Assembly: GCA_033675265.1 (NCBI GenBank) | Contig: JAUJYZ010000658.1 | Coordinates: forward strand, 62,001 to 126,000 | DNA: 64,000 nucleotides | From: Actinostola sp. cb2023 | Lineage: Eukaryota; Cnidaria; Anthozoa; Actiniaria; Actinostolidae | Reading direction: 5' to 3' | Shown: positions 35,700 through 47,810 of the stretch, one piece after another | Layout of the letters: each line of letters starts with the position of its first letter | Position numbering within the stretch: the stretch's first letter is position 1 | Translations under genes and position numbers: made by a program | The notes under the pieces: model-generated | Told to the model about the DNA's origin: nothing | The model's input: the letters and a program-made list of their open reading frames with translations, nothing else | Database searches by the model: none

Positions 35700-37500
35700 A
35701 ATTCAAACATTTAATTCAAGCATTTAATTCTTCAATTCAAACATTCAATTCTTTAATTCAAATACTCAATCCTTCGATTAAACCGGTCCATCCTTCATTC
35801 AAACATCCAATCCTTCCATTCAAACATCCAATCCTTCCATTCAAACAATCAATCCTTCCATTCAAACATTCAATCCTTCCATTCAAACATCCAATCCTTC
35901 CATTCAAACATCCAATCCTTCCATTCAAACATCCAATCCTTCCATTCAAACATTCAATCCTTTCATTCAAACATTCAATCCTTCATTCAAACATCCAATC
36001 CATTCAAACATTCAATCCTTCATTCAAACATCCAATCCTTCCATTCAAACATCCAATCCTTCCATTCAAACATCCAATCCTTCCATTCAAACATCCAATC
36101 CTTCCATTCAAACATTCAATCCTTCCATTCAAACATTCAATCCTTCCATTCAAACATTCAATCCTTCCATTCAAACATCCAATCCTTCCATTCAAACATC
36201 CAATCCTTCCATTCAAACATCCAATCCTTCCATTCAAACATTCAATCCTTCATTCAAACATCCAATCCTTCCATTCAAACATTCAATCCTTCCATTCAAA
36301 CATTCAATCCTTCCATTCAATTCAATCCTTCCATTCAAACATTCAATCCTTCATTCAAACATCCAATCCTTCCATTCAAACATCCAATCCTTCCATTCAA
36401 ACAATCAATCCTTCCATTCAAACATTCAATCCTTCCATTCAAACATTCAATCCTTCCATTCAAACATTCAATCCTTCCATTCAAACATTCAATCCTTCAT
36501 TCAAACAATCAATCCTTCCATTCAAACATTCAATCCTTCCATTCAAACATTCAATCCTTCCATTCAAACATCCAATCCTTCCATTCAAACATCCAATCCT
36601 TCATTCAAACATCCAATCCTTTCATTCAAACAATCAATCCTTCCATTCAAACATTCAATCCTTCCATTCAAACATCCAATCCTTCATTCAAACATCCAAT
36701 CCTTCCATTCAAACATTCAATCCTTCCATTCAAAACATCCAATCCTTCCATTCAAACATCCAATCCTTCCATTCAAACATCAATCCTTCCATTCAAACAT
36801 CCAATCCTCCATTCAAACATCAATCCTTCATTCAAACAATCAATCCTTCCATTCAAACATTCAATCCTTCCATTCAAACATTCAATCCTTCCATTCAAAC
36901 ATTCAATCCTTCCATTCAATTCAATCCTTCCATTCAAACATCCAATCCTTCCATTCAAACATTCAATCCTTCATTCAAACATCCAATCCTTCCATTCAAA
37001 CATCCAATCCTTCATTCAAACAATCAATCCTTCCATTCAAACATTCAATCCTTCCATTCAAACATTCAATCCTTCCATTCAAACATCCAATCCTTCCATT
37101 CAAACATCCAATCCTTCCATTCAAACATCCAATCCTTCCATTCAAACATCCAATCCTTCCATTCAAACATCCAATCCTTCCATTCAAACATTCAATCCTT
37201 CCATTCAAACATCCAATCCTTCCATTCAAACATCCAATCCTTCATTCAAACACATCAATCCTTCCATTCAAACATTCAATCCTTCCATTCAAACATTCAA
37301 TCCTTCCATTCAAACATTCAATCCTTCCATTCAAACATTCAATCCTTTCATTCAAACATCCAATCCTTCCATTCAAACATCCAATCCTTCATTCAAACAA
37401 TCAATCCTTCCATTCAAACATTCAATCCTTCCATTCAAACATTCAATCCTTCCATTCAAACATTCAATCCTTCCATTCAAACATTCAATCCTTCCATTCA
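35700..37500. repeat. ~20-bp minisatellite, left arm
   Basis: About 85-90 tandem units of CATTCAAACATCCAATCCTTC with CATT/CATC variation and occasional deletions. The unit length keeps one long open frame of 626 aa, which is an artefact of the repeat. The array ends at TCAGACATTCCATTCGTCGC, where the TCGTCGCTTTGATCGT array (about 37505-37648) takes over. Confidence 0.95.
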
Positions 37501-37879
37501 GACATTCCATTCGTCGCTTTGATCGTTCGTCGCTTTGGACATTCGTTGCTTTGATCGTTCGTCGCTTTGATCATTCGTCGCTTTGATCGTTCGTCGCTTT
37601 GATCGCTCGTCGATTTGATCGTTCGTCGATTTGATCGTTCGTCGAAAACTGGCACTAGTACGGCCAAATTATTTACGCCGGAACCTGGACCGGGTGAAAT
37701 ATGATCACAGTTACAGATTTCACACAACAGTTGTGTGAAATTGTTTAGTTTTCTTTTTAAAACATGGAACATGTACCCTGGTTCCAGAGGCTTTGTTACT
37801 GGCTCTATAATACGATGTCCCACTGTAAATTCTATGAATCCAAAACAAACTTATTTAAATCTTCAAAATCCAACCACAG

Positions 37880-38860
37880 GGAAATACAGTGACATCAGTG
37901 ATGCAGAAGTCGATACTATAGTAAAAACCATTCAACAGCATCACCCAGGCGTTGGTTTAAGATTGCTGAAGGGTTATTTGCAGAGTCGAGGGATAATGGA
38001 ACCCTGATAAAGTGAATGAAATAGAACCCTTGTATAGAAATCCCTATTATAATGAACACAATCAAAAAGCCAAAATGTAATAATCACATGACTGAAATGA
38101 CAGATCAATAGAGATGATATATGTTCATTATATACATGTTAGTTTAGGGGTGTAGCTAGGTACATTGTACTTTCAGTATGTTCGCACACACAAGTGCTTA
38201 CAACTGGCAATGCGGCACTGACATTATTACTATACATTGTAGTATATTGGGGTTCCACTGATGACAATATACACCACAATGACTGACGAATATAAATAAA
38301 AACAACATAAATATTACACTACTCAGTGATCTTGCGAAATGTATACAGTAATGTTTGCAAATATGGGTTGGGAATTGTACAGTTAGTGTGTGTACATGTA
38401 AACTTACTTCTTAGCCTCACTCTCATGCAAGATAAATTTCCAGAAATTAACAATCTATTTATTTTTATTAATAACTTTAATATCTTGTCGTAATAACTTT
38501 TTTACATTTTCTTACCTGAAATACTAATACCAAATGCAGACATCCTTCTCTCCACTGTCCTGGTTGACACACCTAACATTTGGTTCATCTGTGGGACAGT
38601 GAATGCAGTGTCTATGAGGAACGACAGTTGTTCCTCTTTTATCAAAAAAGAGGGCCTTCCCCGACCACCGGTAAGCACTCTCTCAGCAACATTGCGTTCT
38701 GTACCCCGGTCTGTACTTAGACGATGATCTAAATCACTTAAAAGAGCAATAACTTGCCCAATGGTGGATACAAAATGCTATCGGGAAGCTCACCTCTGTT
38801 CGCGATTGTTCGGTTCAGGTATTCAAGACGAAGAACCAAACTAGAAATCTCCTGAGTCAT
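37880..38860. pseudogene. HTH/integrase-core-like transposase gene split into two facing exons
   Basis: On the minus strand, 38860-38516 starts with an ATG and after one frame change encodes GRGRPSFLIKEEQLSFLI and MLGVSTRTVERRMSAFG, a helix-turn-helix N-terminus found in a widespread metazoan integrase-core (rve-like) protein family. It ends at a donor (GTAAG, phase 1). On the plus strand, 37880-38007 starts after an acceptor (CCACAG) and encodes GKYSDISDAEVDTIV and GLRLLKGYLQSRG, the next part of the same family, in the matching phase. The two exons therefore belong together but point towards each other. No DDE catalytic portion is present. The gene cannot be expressed as it stands. Confidence 0.7.
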
Positions 38861-39056
38861 GTATTTGATCGATTCTCTCTTTTGTGTCGTGGATAACCGA
38901 TAAGACATAATCTGTCGTCATTTCACATGTTCCATGTTTTAAAAAGAAAACTAAACAATTTCACACAACTGTTGTGTGAAATCTGTAACTGTGATCATAT
39001 TTCACCCGGTCCAGGCTCCGGCGTAAATAATTTGGCCGTACTAGTGCCAGTTTTCG

Positions 39057-40010
39057 ACGAACGATCAAATCGACGAACGATCAAAGCGACGAGCGATCAA
39101 AGCGACGAACGATCAAAGCGACGAACGATCAAAGCGACGAACGATCAAAGCGACGAACGATCAAAGCGACGAACGATCAAAGCGACGAACGATCAAAGCG
39201 ACGAACGATCAAAGCGACGAACGATCAAAGCGACGAACGATCAAAGCGACGAACGATCAAAGCGACGAACGATCAAAGCAACGAATGTCCAAATTGATTG
39301 TTTGAACGAACGATTGAAAGCGACGAATGATTGAATGTTTGAATGGAAGGATTGGATGTTTGAATGGAAGGATTGGATGTTTGAATGGAAGGATTGAATG
39401 TTTGAATGGAAGGATTGATTGTTTGAATGGAAGGATTGAATGTTTGAATGGAAGGATTGAATGTTTGAATGGAAGGATTGATTGTTTGAATGAAGGATTG
39501 AATGTTTGAATGGAAGGATTGGATGTTTGAATGGAAGGATTGAATGTTTGAATGGAAGGATTGAATGTTTGAATGGAAGGATTGATGTTTGAATGAAGGA
39601 TTGAATGTTTGGAAGGATTGAATGTTTGAATGGAAGGATTGGATGTTTGAATGGAAGGATTGGATGTTTGAATGATGTTTGAATGGAAGGATTGAATGTT
39701 TGAATGGAAGGATTGGATGTTTGAATGGAAGGATTGGATGTTTGAATGGAAGGATTGGATGTTTGAATGGAAGGATTGGATGTTTGAATGGAAGGATTGG
39801 ATGTTTGAATGGAAGGATTGGATGTTTGAATGGAAGGATTGAATGTTTGAATGGAAGGATTGATTGTTTGAATGAAGGATTGGATGTTTGAATGGAAGGA
39901 TTGGATGTTTGAATGAAGGATGGACCGGTTTAATCGAAGGATTGAGTATTTGAATTAAAGAATTGAATGTTTGAATTGAAGAATTAAATGCTTGAATTAA
40001 ATGTTTGAAT
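39057..40010. repeat. Right-arm minisatellites (16-bp and ~20-bp)
   Basis: 39057-39287 is about 14 units of ACGATCAAAGCGACGA. 39320-40010 is about 28-30 units of GAATGGAAGGATTGGATGTT, the reverse complement of the left-arm array, with GAATGTT and GATTGTT variants. The ORF on either strand is a repeat artefact. Confidence 0.95.
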
Positions 40011-40582
40011 TTTGGCGGGGATGGATCCCCATAAATAACAGAGCTTCTCTGCTTCTGAGAGCTTATAAGCGATACGGAAAATACAAATATTACCCAAAAT
40101 ACTGACTCTACGTGACCTGTTGTCCGTGCAAATACCGTATACATAAACTAGACATCGCAGAGTGATTAAACAATGTTTGGATGAAGTGTAAATATGGGTT
40201 TACCTCGACGGTTATCGGTCGGCTGAAAACCTTACAACTGTTCTCTTCACCGCCGGCTGCGTGTATCAACTCACTTCGTTCTAAGTTCTGAAGATCTCTA
40301 AACCCTTTGCAGTACTAGTACTGGATTGATAAATCCATATCTCTATGAATTATTGTGGTTATTTTGAAAACAAGACGACATAAACATCCTCCAACAAGGT
40401 TTATTCAGACTCGACCAGTCTCGTATTGATAAATCATGTTGTTAGAGCCTTCGGTGATTATCTTAGCGGCCGGCACAGGGCGCATGCGCTGTAGAACCCA
40501 GTATGCTTTCTGAGGTCAACGACGTCGACGACGACGAACGCTTCTCATTTTTAGAGTCGGGTCTTCCACAGGAAGCCCGACT

Positions 40583-40886
40583 AATAACCAATATATCCAT
40601 TATTTGATTTTTCATTATAATTTTACTCTATTATTGTCTTAATAATATGTTTTACTGAAAGCTAGTAATCATTATATATCTGTACTGCTTATAATTACCC
40701 AGCTACCATTTCTTATACCTAAATAAAAAATGTAAATAAATTTAAGTTTGCAAGAGGGACTACCTTGTAAAAGCCCGTAAGGGTTTCTTTAGTCCTCCTC
40801 CCATTGTTAAATATGTATTATATATATAACATGTATTAAGAAAAACTGGGAAATAAAAATATATCTATCTATCTATCTATCTATCA
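40583..40886 (+). mobile_element. 3' tail of a LINE-like element ending in (TCTA)n
   Basis: AT-rich sequence with GGACTACCTTGTAAAAGCCC-type hairpin (AAGCCCGTAAGGGTTT) followed by AATAAAAATA and a TCTA microsatellite at 40863-40885. This is the typical end of several cnidarian LINEs. It may be the 3' UTR of the LINE at 28.6-35.1 kb displaced by the palindrome, which is only a hypothesis. Confidence 0.45.
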
Positions 40887-40933
40887 ATATCAGTTCTAGC
40901 ACCATTATCACGGCAAACTTTCATCATCCCCCG

Positions 40934-42225
40934 AGCATATGGGCATTTTGTCTGCGCATGCGTGAAATACCAACATAAACACAAAGACCCTCTGACACGC
41001 GCATATATCCCGCGCTATCCCGCGCTAATTTAAATAACAGGAATAACAAACAAGATGGCGAAGTTCTATCTCATATATATATTTATTAACTTGCCTATAT
41101 GAACATATGCAACTCTAAAATGATGGATTCTATTTTATCAATGCTGAAGGCATGCTGCAGTTGTCATAACTAGTATTTACGATGCCTTATGAGTTGCATA
41201 TTGCAAGGTGAGGGAGGTCCAGACATGACGAGCTAAACTGACAATGGCTGCCGTCTTCGCCGTATACATGCACTTTGAACATTCATAGCAAGAGCTACGC
41301 ATTTTTTGAAAGTCATTTATTGTGATGAATGGAATGACTATTGAATAATCTTCGCCTCCGTAACATTAAGCAGCTTGGGGGTCGGTAGAAATCGAAAGAT
41401 AATTTGACTTGAATGCTTGGAGTCCACATTTCTGCTCGTCGCTTGTCCCGTAAATGGTAAGCAAAAATATTGCAATGCAAAACAGTAGAAACAAGTTTTA
41501 ATTTTCTTAACAACTAATTTTTCTGCAAAGTCTGTTCTCTCATTTATACTTTCAAAGACTTAGAATAAGGAAATAGACGAAGATATGATAGAACCATGGC
41601 TTCGAGAAGTAATACAAAACATCAATTCCGCCATTCCACCGAGTATAGGGTGAGAAGAATCTATTAAATCTGACAGCTAAGCATTTTTTGAAGCCCCATT
41701 CTCTATAAAAACTGAACTGAATTATATAAAGGAATGAATGCTGTGGTAATTCTCTCCAACTTGGGGGTCGGTAAAAATTTCAAGAAATATCTCGTTAAAG
41801 TTCGACCTAAATTGAACACCTCTACATATTCACCGGGCCATAGCTCGAAATCGCGTACACCTGAAAGACCATTTCATTAAAATTCTAAAAGTTTACTTTC
41901 ATCACAATTACCAAGCGTTAATCCAGTGCTGTAGAATACTTGATTGTAGAAATAATTAACGCTGAACATCCGACTCCAAACACCACAGTCGCATTTCAAT
42001 GTAAAATATCTCGTCATCAAAAGAAATAACAGCGGCCAAAGATATACCCAGGGGAAGAAGTGTTTATCGTCTTTAAAAATGAGTAAATTTTCATGACGTT
42101 TAACCTTTAGAAACGCGTAGATCTCCTACAAAATATCCTTAAAATGAGCAATCGAGCTGGAAAATGGTTCAGACGTCACTGTCAATGCTGTGTTGGCGCA
42201 TGCGCAGACAAAATACCCATATGCT
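40934..42225. mobile_element. 1.3-kb TIR element with 9-bp TSD
   Basis: The TIR AGCATATGGGCATTTTGTCT, continuing GCGCATGCG, is at 40934; its inverse ends at 42225 with one mismatch. The 9-bp duplication CATCCCCCG is exact at 40925-40933 and 42226-42234. The body has no transposase; GCTTGGGGGTCGGTA-like segments recur at about 41370 and 41760. This fits a non-autonomous Mutator-like element (inference from TSD length). Confidence 0.85.
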
Positions 42226-42249
42226 CATCCCCCGTACACGCGTACGTAA

Positions 42250-43794
42250 CTACGGCGGCCGAGAGCAGTCACTCAAAGTCGAAATGCCGTTCACGCTAAA
42301 GACAAACTGACGAGTTCTTCTTTTGCGAATTTTCGCTTTATCGACTTTGACTTTGACTCACCTTTGAGTTGACTCGCTTTTGCCTCTTTGCCTTTGCTTA
42401 TCGATCGGACTTTGCCTTAGTACTCACTTTCGCTTTATCGACTTTGCCTTTACTCACTTTCGCTTTATCGACTTTGCCTTTACTCACTTTCGCTTTATCG
42501 ACTTTGCCTTTACTCACTTTCGCTTTATCGACTTTGCCTTTACTCACTTTCGCTTTATCGACTTTGCCTTTACTCACTTTCGCTTCAGCCACTTTGCCTT
42601 TACTCACTTTCGCTTTGCTCACTTTGCCTTCACCGGCCGAGAACGGTCAATCTACCAGGCGTTACTAGTTTCACCACAGGTAACCCAAATAACTATTAGA
42701 GAGACTAAGAACGTCAATATGGCCAACGAAGATGGTAAGAATATGTTTATATATGATCTGTCCGTTTATTAAATAATATTACAAATTCTTCTCTATAATA
42801 ATACTGGATTTTTGTATGACATGACATCTTTCAGAAATAAAGAACTTTGTGGAGGACGGCTCGTTTGTCACTGAATAAATCTGTCAGTAATCAGAAAATA
42901 TCTGAAGAAAAATATGAACCTTGTTTGGTCGTAAGATTAATCTGAATTACAATTTTATTGATGTTTGCATATATTTATTTATGATTTTATTTATTCTTAA
43001 TATTAGAAATTTATTTGTCAGGTCTTTATTTCTTTTATGTCATGTCATACAAAAATCCAGTATTATTACAGAGAAGAATTTGTAATATTATTTAATAAAC
43101 GAACAGATCATACATAAACATATTCTTACCATGTTCGTTGGCCACATTAACTATAAACGTTGACGTTCTTAGTCTCTCTAATAGTTATTTGGGTTACCTG
43201 TGGTGAAACTAGCAACGCCTCTTAGATTTTATTCCATTGATGATTGATTGACCGTTCTCGGCCGGTGAAGGCAAAGTGAGCAAAGCGAAAGTGAGTAAAG
43301 GCAAAGTCGATAAAGCGAAAGTGAGTAAAGGCAAAGTCGATAAAGCGAAAGTGAGTAAAGGCAAAGTCGATAAAGCGAAAGTGAGTAAAGGCAAAGTCGA
43401 TAAAGCGAAAGTGAGTAAAGGCAAAGTCGATAAAGCGAAAGTGAGTAAAGGCAAAGTCGATAAAGCGAAAGTGAGTCAAAGTCAAAGCACAGGTAGCCCA
43501 AGCTCACTGTTTGTGGCTATTTACTAGAGATATATGTGACTAAACGAAACATGGAATAAAATCGTTGAATCTTATTAAAATCCAATAAGACTTACATGGT
43601 GTCTTCTTTATAGTACTTGGTTATCCTCCTGCTGAGTTACAGCGAATTTCGTTAAGGTTTAGCTGAGTTTTCCCTTGCCACTCATAAGAGGAGGACAGGT
43701 AGCTAGGAAGCGAACGCCGCCAAGACGCCATCGTCAGTTTGTCGTTAGCGTGAACGGCATTTCGACTTTGAGTGACTGCTCTCGGCCGCCGTAG
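42250..43794. repeat. 1.5-kb palindrome with Lys/Val-encoding 30-bp arrays
   Basis: The ends CTACGGCGGCCGAGAGCAGT (42250) and its inverse (ending 43794) match, and the inner limits lie at about 42827 and 43035. Each arm carries a 30-bp minisatellite (42418-42630; 43264-43480) with core GACTTTGCCTTTACTCACTT or its inverse. It also carries a block with GGCCGAGAACGGTCAAT, a possible splice donor (CACAG-GTAACCC) and ATGGCCAACGAAG-like sequence followed by GTAAGAAT in the left arm. One strand of each array reads VSKGKVDKAK repeats. The right arm has about 230 bp of extra sequence at 43500-43735. Confidence 0.85.
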
Positions 43795-44779
<985 letters not shown>

Positions 44780-44780
<1 letters not shown>

Positions 44781-45545
44781 AAAAGAAAAGCATAGGTTAT
44801 ATCCCGTTTCCCAAAGGAGAGAGGTCAAAAGCCTCTAGCTACATGGAACTTTTACCTAAGTTCTACAAAGCTGTTCGACCATATTCAAGCTCAGATGGGG
44901 GTATTCAGAAGGCTTTTTATGGAAGAACTGGCAAGACAATATGAAAAAACATTTAAAATAGGACAGATACAGAAAAAGTTTAATTTTCTCAAGGGAGACA
45001 ATATAGCTAGTTCTGCTTGCGGAAAGTTATTTAATAGTCCGGTACAATCCAAAACCTAGTGATATGAGAATTCTGGCACCACCGGGAGAAACTTAATAAA
45101 CTGACAGCTGACATGAATGAGCTGAAAAATGAGTTAAATGGACAGGTAGACAGACATCTTTATCTTGGTGTTCATCACCAGTATGATAAAAAATACTATT
45201 GAAAAGCTAATTAACAGCATGGAGAAAGAGGTTTCTGAATTTACTGCCAAACTAATAAAAAAAGACAAGACATCAAAATCAAGAAAGCGAAAACAAAATA
45301 AAAGCAAAGCAAATAAAAGGAAGTAGGCAAGGTTTCAAAATGCAAAACAAAGTATTTGGCACTGAAAAGTTGCACCAAGAGCTCTTCCTGGTTCTAGACA
45401 AATTGAAATTGATGATTTAGTGCTGGAGGAAATTGAATGCCTGCCAAAAAAGAGAAGCCAATTAAGATTTTAGTAGAAGCAATTGAATCAGACAGCAGTT
45501 GTATGGCAAATGCAGCAATGAAATATGTTTTAGATTTCCTGCCTA
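44780..45545 (+). pseudogene. Decayed coding stretch of unknown family
   Basis: Short plus-strand frames shift into one another and look protein-like: MGVFRRLFMEELARQYEKTF, then EKLNKLTADMNELKNEL, then IKNTIEKLINSMEKEVSEF and a basic KSRKRKQNKSKANKRK tail, then RQIEIDDLVLEEIECLPKK. Coiled-coil-like Leu/Glu/Lys composition with stops and frameshifts suggests an old transposon or gene remnant. The family was not recognised. Confidence 0.3.
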
Positions 45546-45579
45546 CTATGGTGACACATGTTCCAACAAAGATGATGGG

Positions 45580-46158
45580 GCCTCGATGGGGCCGCTTATT
45601 TGAGGGGGGCGCTTAGTACAAAACGGCTCCAAAGGGGGGCGCTTAATAGAGGGGAGGCGCTTATTTGAGAGGGGGCGCTTAATAGTAGATTTACGGTATC
45701 TAAACAATATAAGTATACAATTCACCCCACCCCCCCCCCCCCCCCCCTGATGTATCTTGATGTATCTCGAGATGATTTGTGACGTCATGGATATGTACTT
45801 TCTGTGTACGGGTTACCTGTTGTGTGTGTGTTGTCCGCGTGGTCCCAGTCTTCCTGATGCCAGAAAAAACCCTCGATTTTTGAATAATTCAAGAAGCAGT
45901 TGAGGGGAAATCCTCTCAACGGGGATGATCGTCATCGTCTCTTTTAGGGGTGTAAATCACGGTTGTTGGCATCACTTAGGAACGCCAGTACTTTAATAGC
46001 CATCAAGGTATCATTTAGGATATCCTGATTTTGGGGTTTATACGCGAAGAAAGGACGTAAAAAACGCCGTCATACTATGTCGGTGGTGTCATTAAAGTAA
46101 CTACAGCTCTTACTTGTCTGTCCGTTTTAGAATGGTATCTTTTAGGGGTCAAATAAAG

Positions 46159-46197
<39 letters not shown>

Positions 46198-46460
46198 CCA
46201 CCCCTGAGGGCTGGAACCCTCCAACAACACGACCTCGATTTGCGGTCCAGTGTCCGTCAAAGTCATTACAGGAAATAAAGAAAAGTCTCTATGTGGATGA
46301 CATGGCCGATGAAATTGGCCAATGAAGTAAACAGTAATATCAGTGTTCGAAGAGTTTGAACTACGCGTGGGGGACTCTAACGAGACAGCTTTTGAGGGAA
46401 CAACCGAGTAATTAAGTAACAACATCACATCGAGGGGCAGAGTTATGCAAAAGAACAACT
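45580..46460. repeat. GGGGCGCTTA repeats, poly-C tracts and TATCTTTTAGGGG family
   Basis: 45580-45690 has four diverged units around GGGGGGCGCTTAATAGAGGG. Poly-C runs lie at about 45729-45747 and 46159-46193, the latter with about 35 cytosines. Near 45940 and 46135 the motif ATCTTTTAGGGGT recurs beside the poly-C run, as it does near 11590 and 11775. No coding support. Confidence 0.6.
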
Positions 46461-46477
46461 GGGAGTGAAACCTAGAT

Positions 46478-46834
46478 AAACTCTACCACAGGAAACCCAT
46501 CGAAAACTCTACCACAGGAAACCCATCGAAAACGACGTATACCACAGGAAACCCATCGAAAACTCTACCACAGGAAACCCATCGAAAACGACGTATACCA
46601 TAGGAAACCCATCGAAAACGACGTATACCACAGGAAACCCATCGAAAACGACGTATACCACAGGAAACCCATCGAAAACTCTACCACAGGAAACCCATCG
46701 AAAACGACGTATACCATAGGAAACCCATCGAAAACGACGTATACCACAGGAAACCCATCGAAAATTCTACCACAGGAAACCCATCGAAAACGACGTATGC
46801 CACAGGAAACCCATCGAAAACCCATCGAAAACGA
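46478..46834. repeat. 26/30-bp minisatellite
   Basis: About 13 units of ACCACAGGAAACCCATCGAA, in two length classes (with CTCT or CGACGTAT before ACCACAG). The open minus-strand frame FDGFPVVYV is an artefact. Confidence 0.9.
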
Positions 46835-46954
46835 CGTACGCATCCGCCAAACATATTTTTATTTATTACAATTAACATCAGAAAAAAATGGTTGGGTTGC
46901 CTGTGTTTCTTATCGGGACTACACTGTCACGTGCTACCCTCGTGAAATATTGAT

Positions 46955-47098
<144 letters not shown>

Positions 47099-47366
47099 CA
47101 CTGGGCATGACGAAGAGACACACGTCTCGAAAAATCTGTTTACAAAACCAATATAGCGATATACAGCCCTTTGCCGCAAAAATTATGTCATATCCAAACA
47201 TATCAACATAAACATGTATTAAGCAAAACTTACAAACAACAAACGTATGACTAAAACAAACATTATACTAAATATTTCTACAAACTTTGCTGGCGTCAAA
47301 GGGATTTTCGATATTCGATCCGATATGTTGACATGTTTGGATGATGACATAAAGTTTTGCAAAGGG

Positions 47367-47472
47367 CATACTCGAGAATCCAGCGGTGCTCTTCGGCGCG
47401 GGCTCGGATGATGAAACGGGCGACGTTTCATCCGAGCCCGCGCCGAAGAGCACCGCTGGATTCTCGAGCATG
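47367..47472. mobile_element. 106-bp near-perfect foldback with 9-bp TSD
   Basis: Two ~50-bp GC-rich arms (CTCGAGAATCCAGCGGTGCT... and inverse) with a loop of only a few bases (GGGC-type). The 9-bp duplication TGCAAAGGG is exact at 47358-47366 and 47473-47481. This is a very small element with the same TSD length as X, Y and the 40.9-kb element. Confidence 0.8.
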
Positions 47473-47810
47473 TGCAAAGGGCTGTATACTACAATATATA
47501 TTAGCAAACATTGATATATCAGTATATAATATTTGATTTGATTTTTATTTTATAATGATTTTCATATTTTTACCTTGAAATACAATTGTGTAGAATGTTG
47601 TAAGCCAATTTACTCGTTTACTACATAGTAACTGAAATATATTTTAAAACTATGTTTACCGCTATCCCTTCTTTTCAATCGTACCATGTCGTTACACGGG
47701 CTTGTGTTCTGGCTCAGTTTCACAATGAATCGTCTGATGAATTAGAATGAACAGCGCCCTCGTAGGAGTCCACTCTCCCAGGAATGGTGAGGGCGTAAAC
47801 ATGGTTTTCG

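Larger units (their letters stand above)
35445..40128. repeat. 4.7-kb imperfect palindrome built of minisatellites
   Basis: The outer ends CACGGGCAACAGGTCACG (35445-35462) and the inverse at 40111-40128 match, followed inward by CAGTATTTTGGGTAATATTT. Both arms contain the same succession: a ~20-bp array of CATCCAATCCTTCCATTCAA type, a 16-bp array of TCGTCGCTTTGATCGT type, then a unique 120-bp block (TTTACGCCGGAACCTGGACC, CATGATCACAG-like sequence, TTTCACACAACAGTTGTGTG) ending near 37771 on the left and 38924 on the right. The left arm is about twice as long because its array is expanded. The 1.15-kb centre holds pieces of an integrase-like gene, so the whole looks like a DNA transposon with giant TIRs. 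Confidence 0.85.

Noticed and set aside
35642..37522. 626-aa open frame of HPILPFK / NIQSFHS repeats
   Set aside because: It is the in-frame reading of a ~20-bp minisatellite whose indels happen to keep a frame open. The other arm of the palindrome gives a similar artefact on the other strand.
35367..40575. A further element bounded by AGTCGGGCTTC / GAAGCCCGACT around the large palindrome
   Set aside because: The 11-bp inverted match exists, but no target duplication was found and the motif occurs elsewhere (63067), so a chance pairing of dispersed repeats cannot be excluded.
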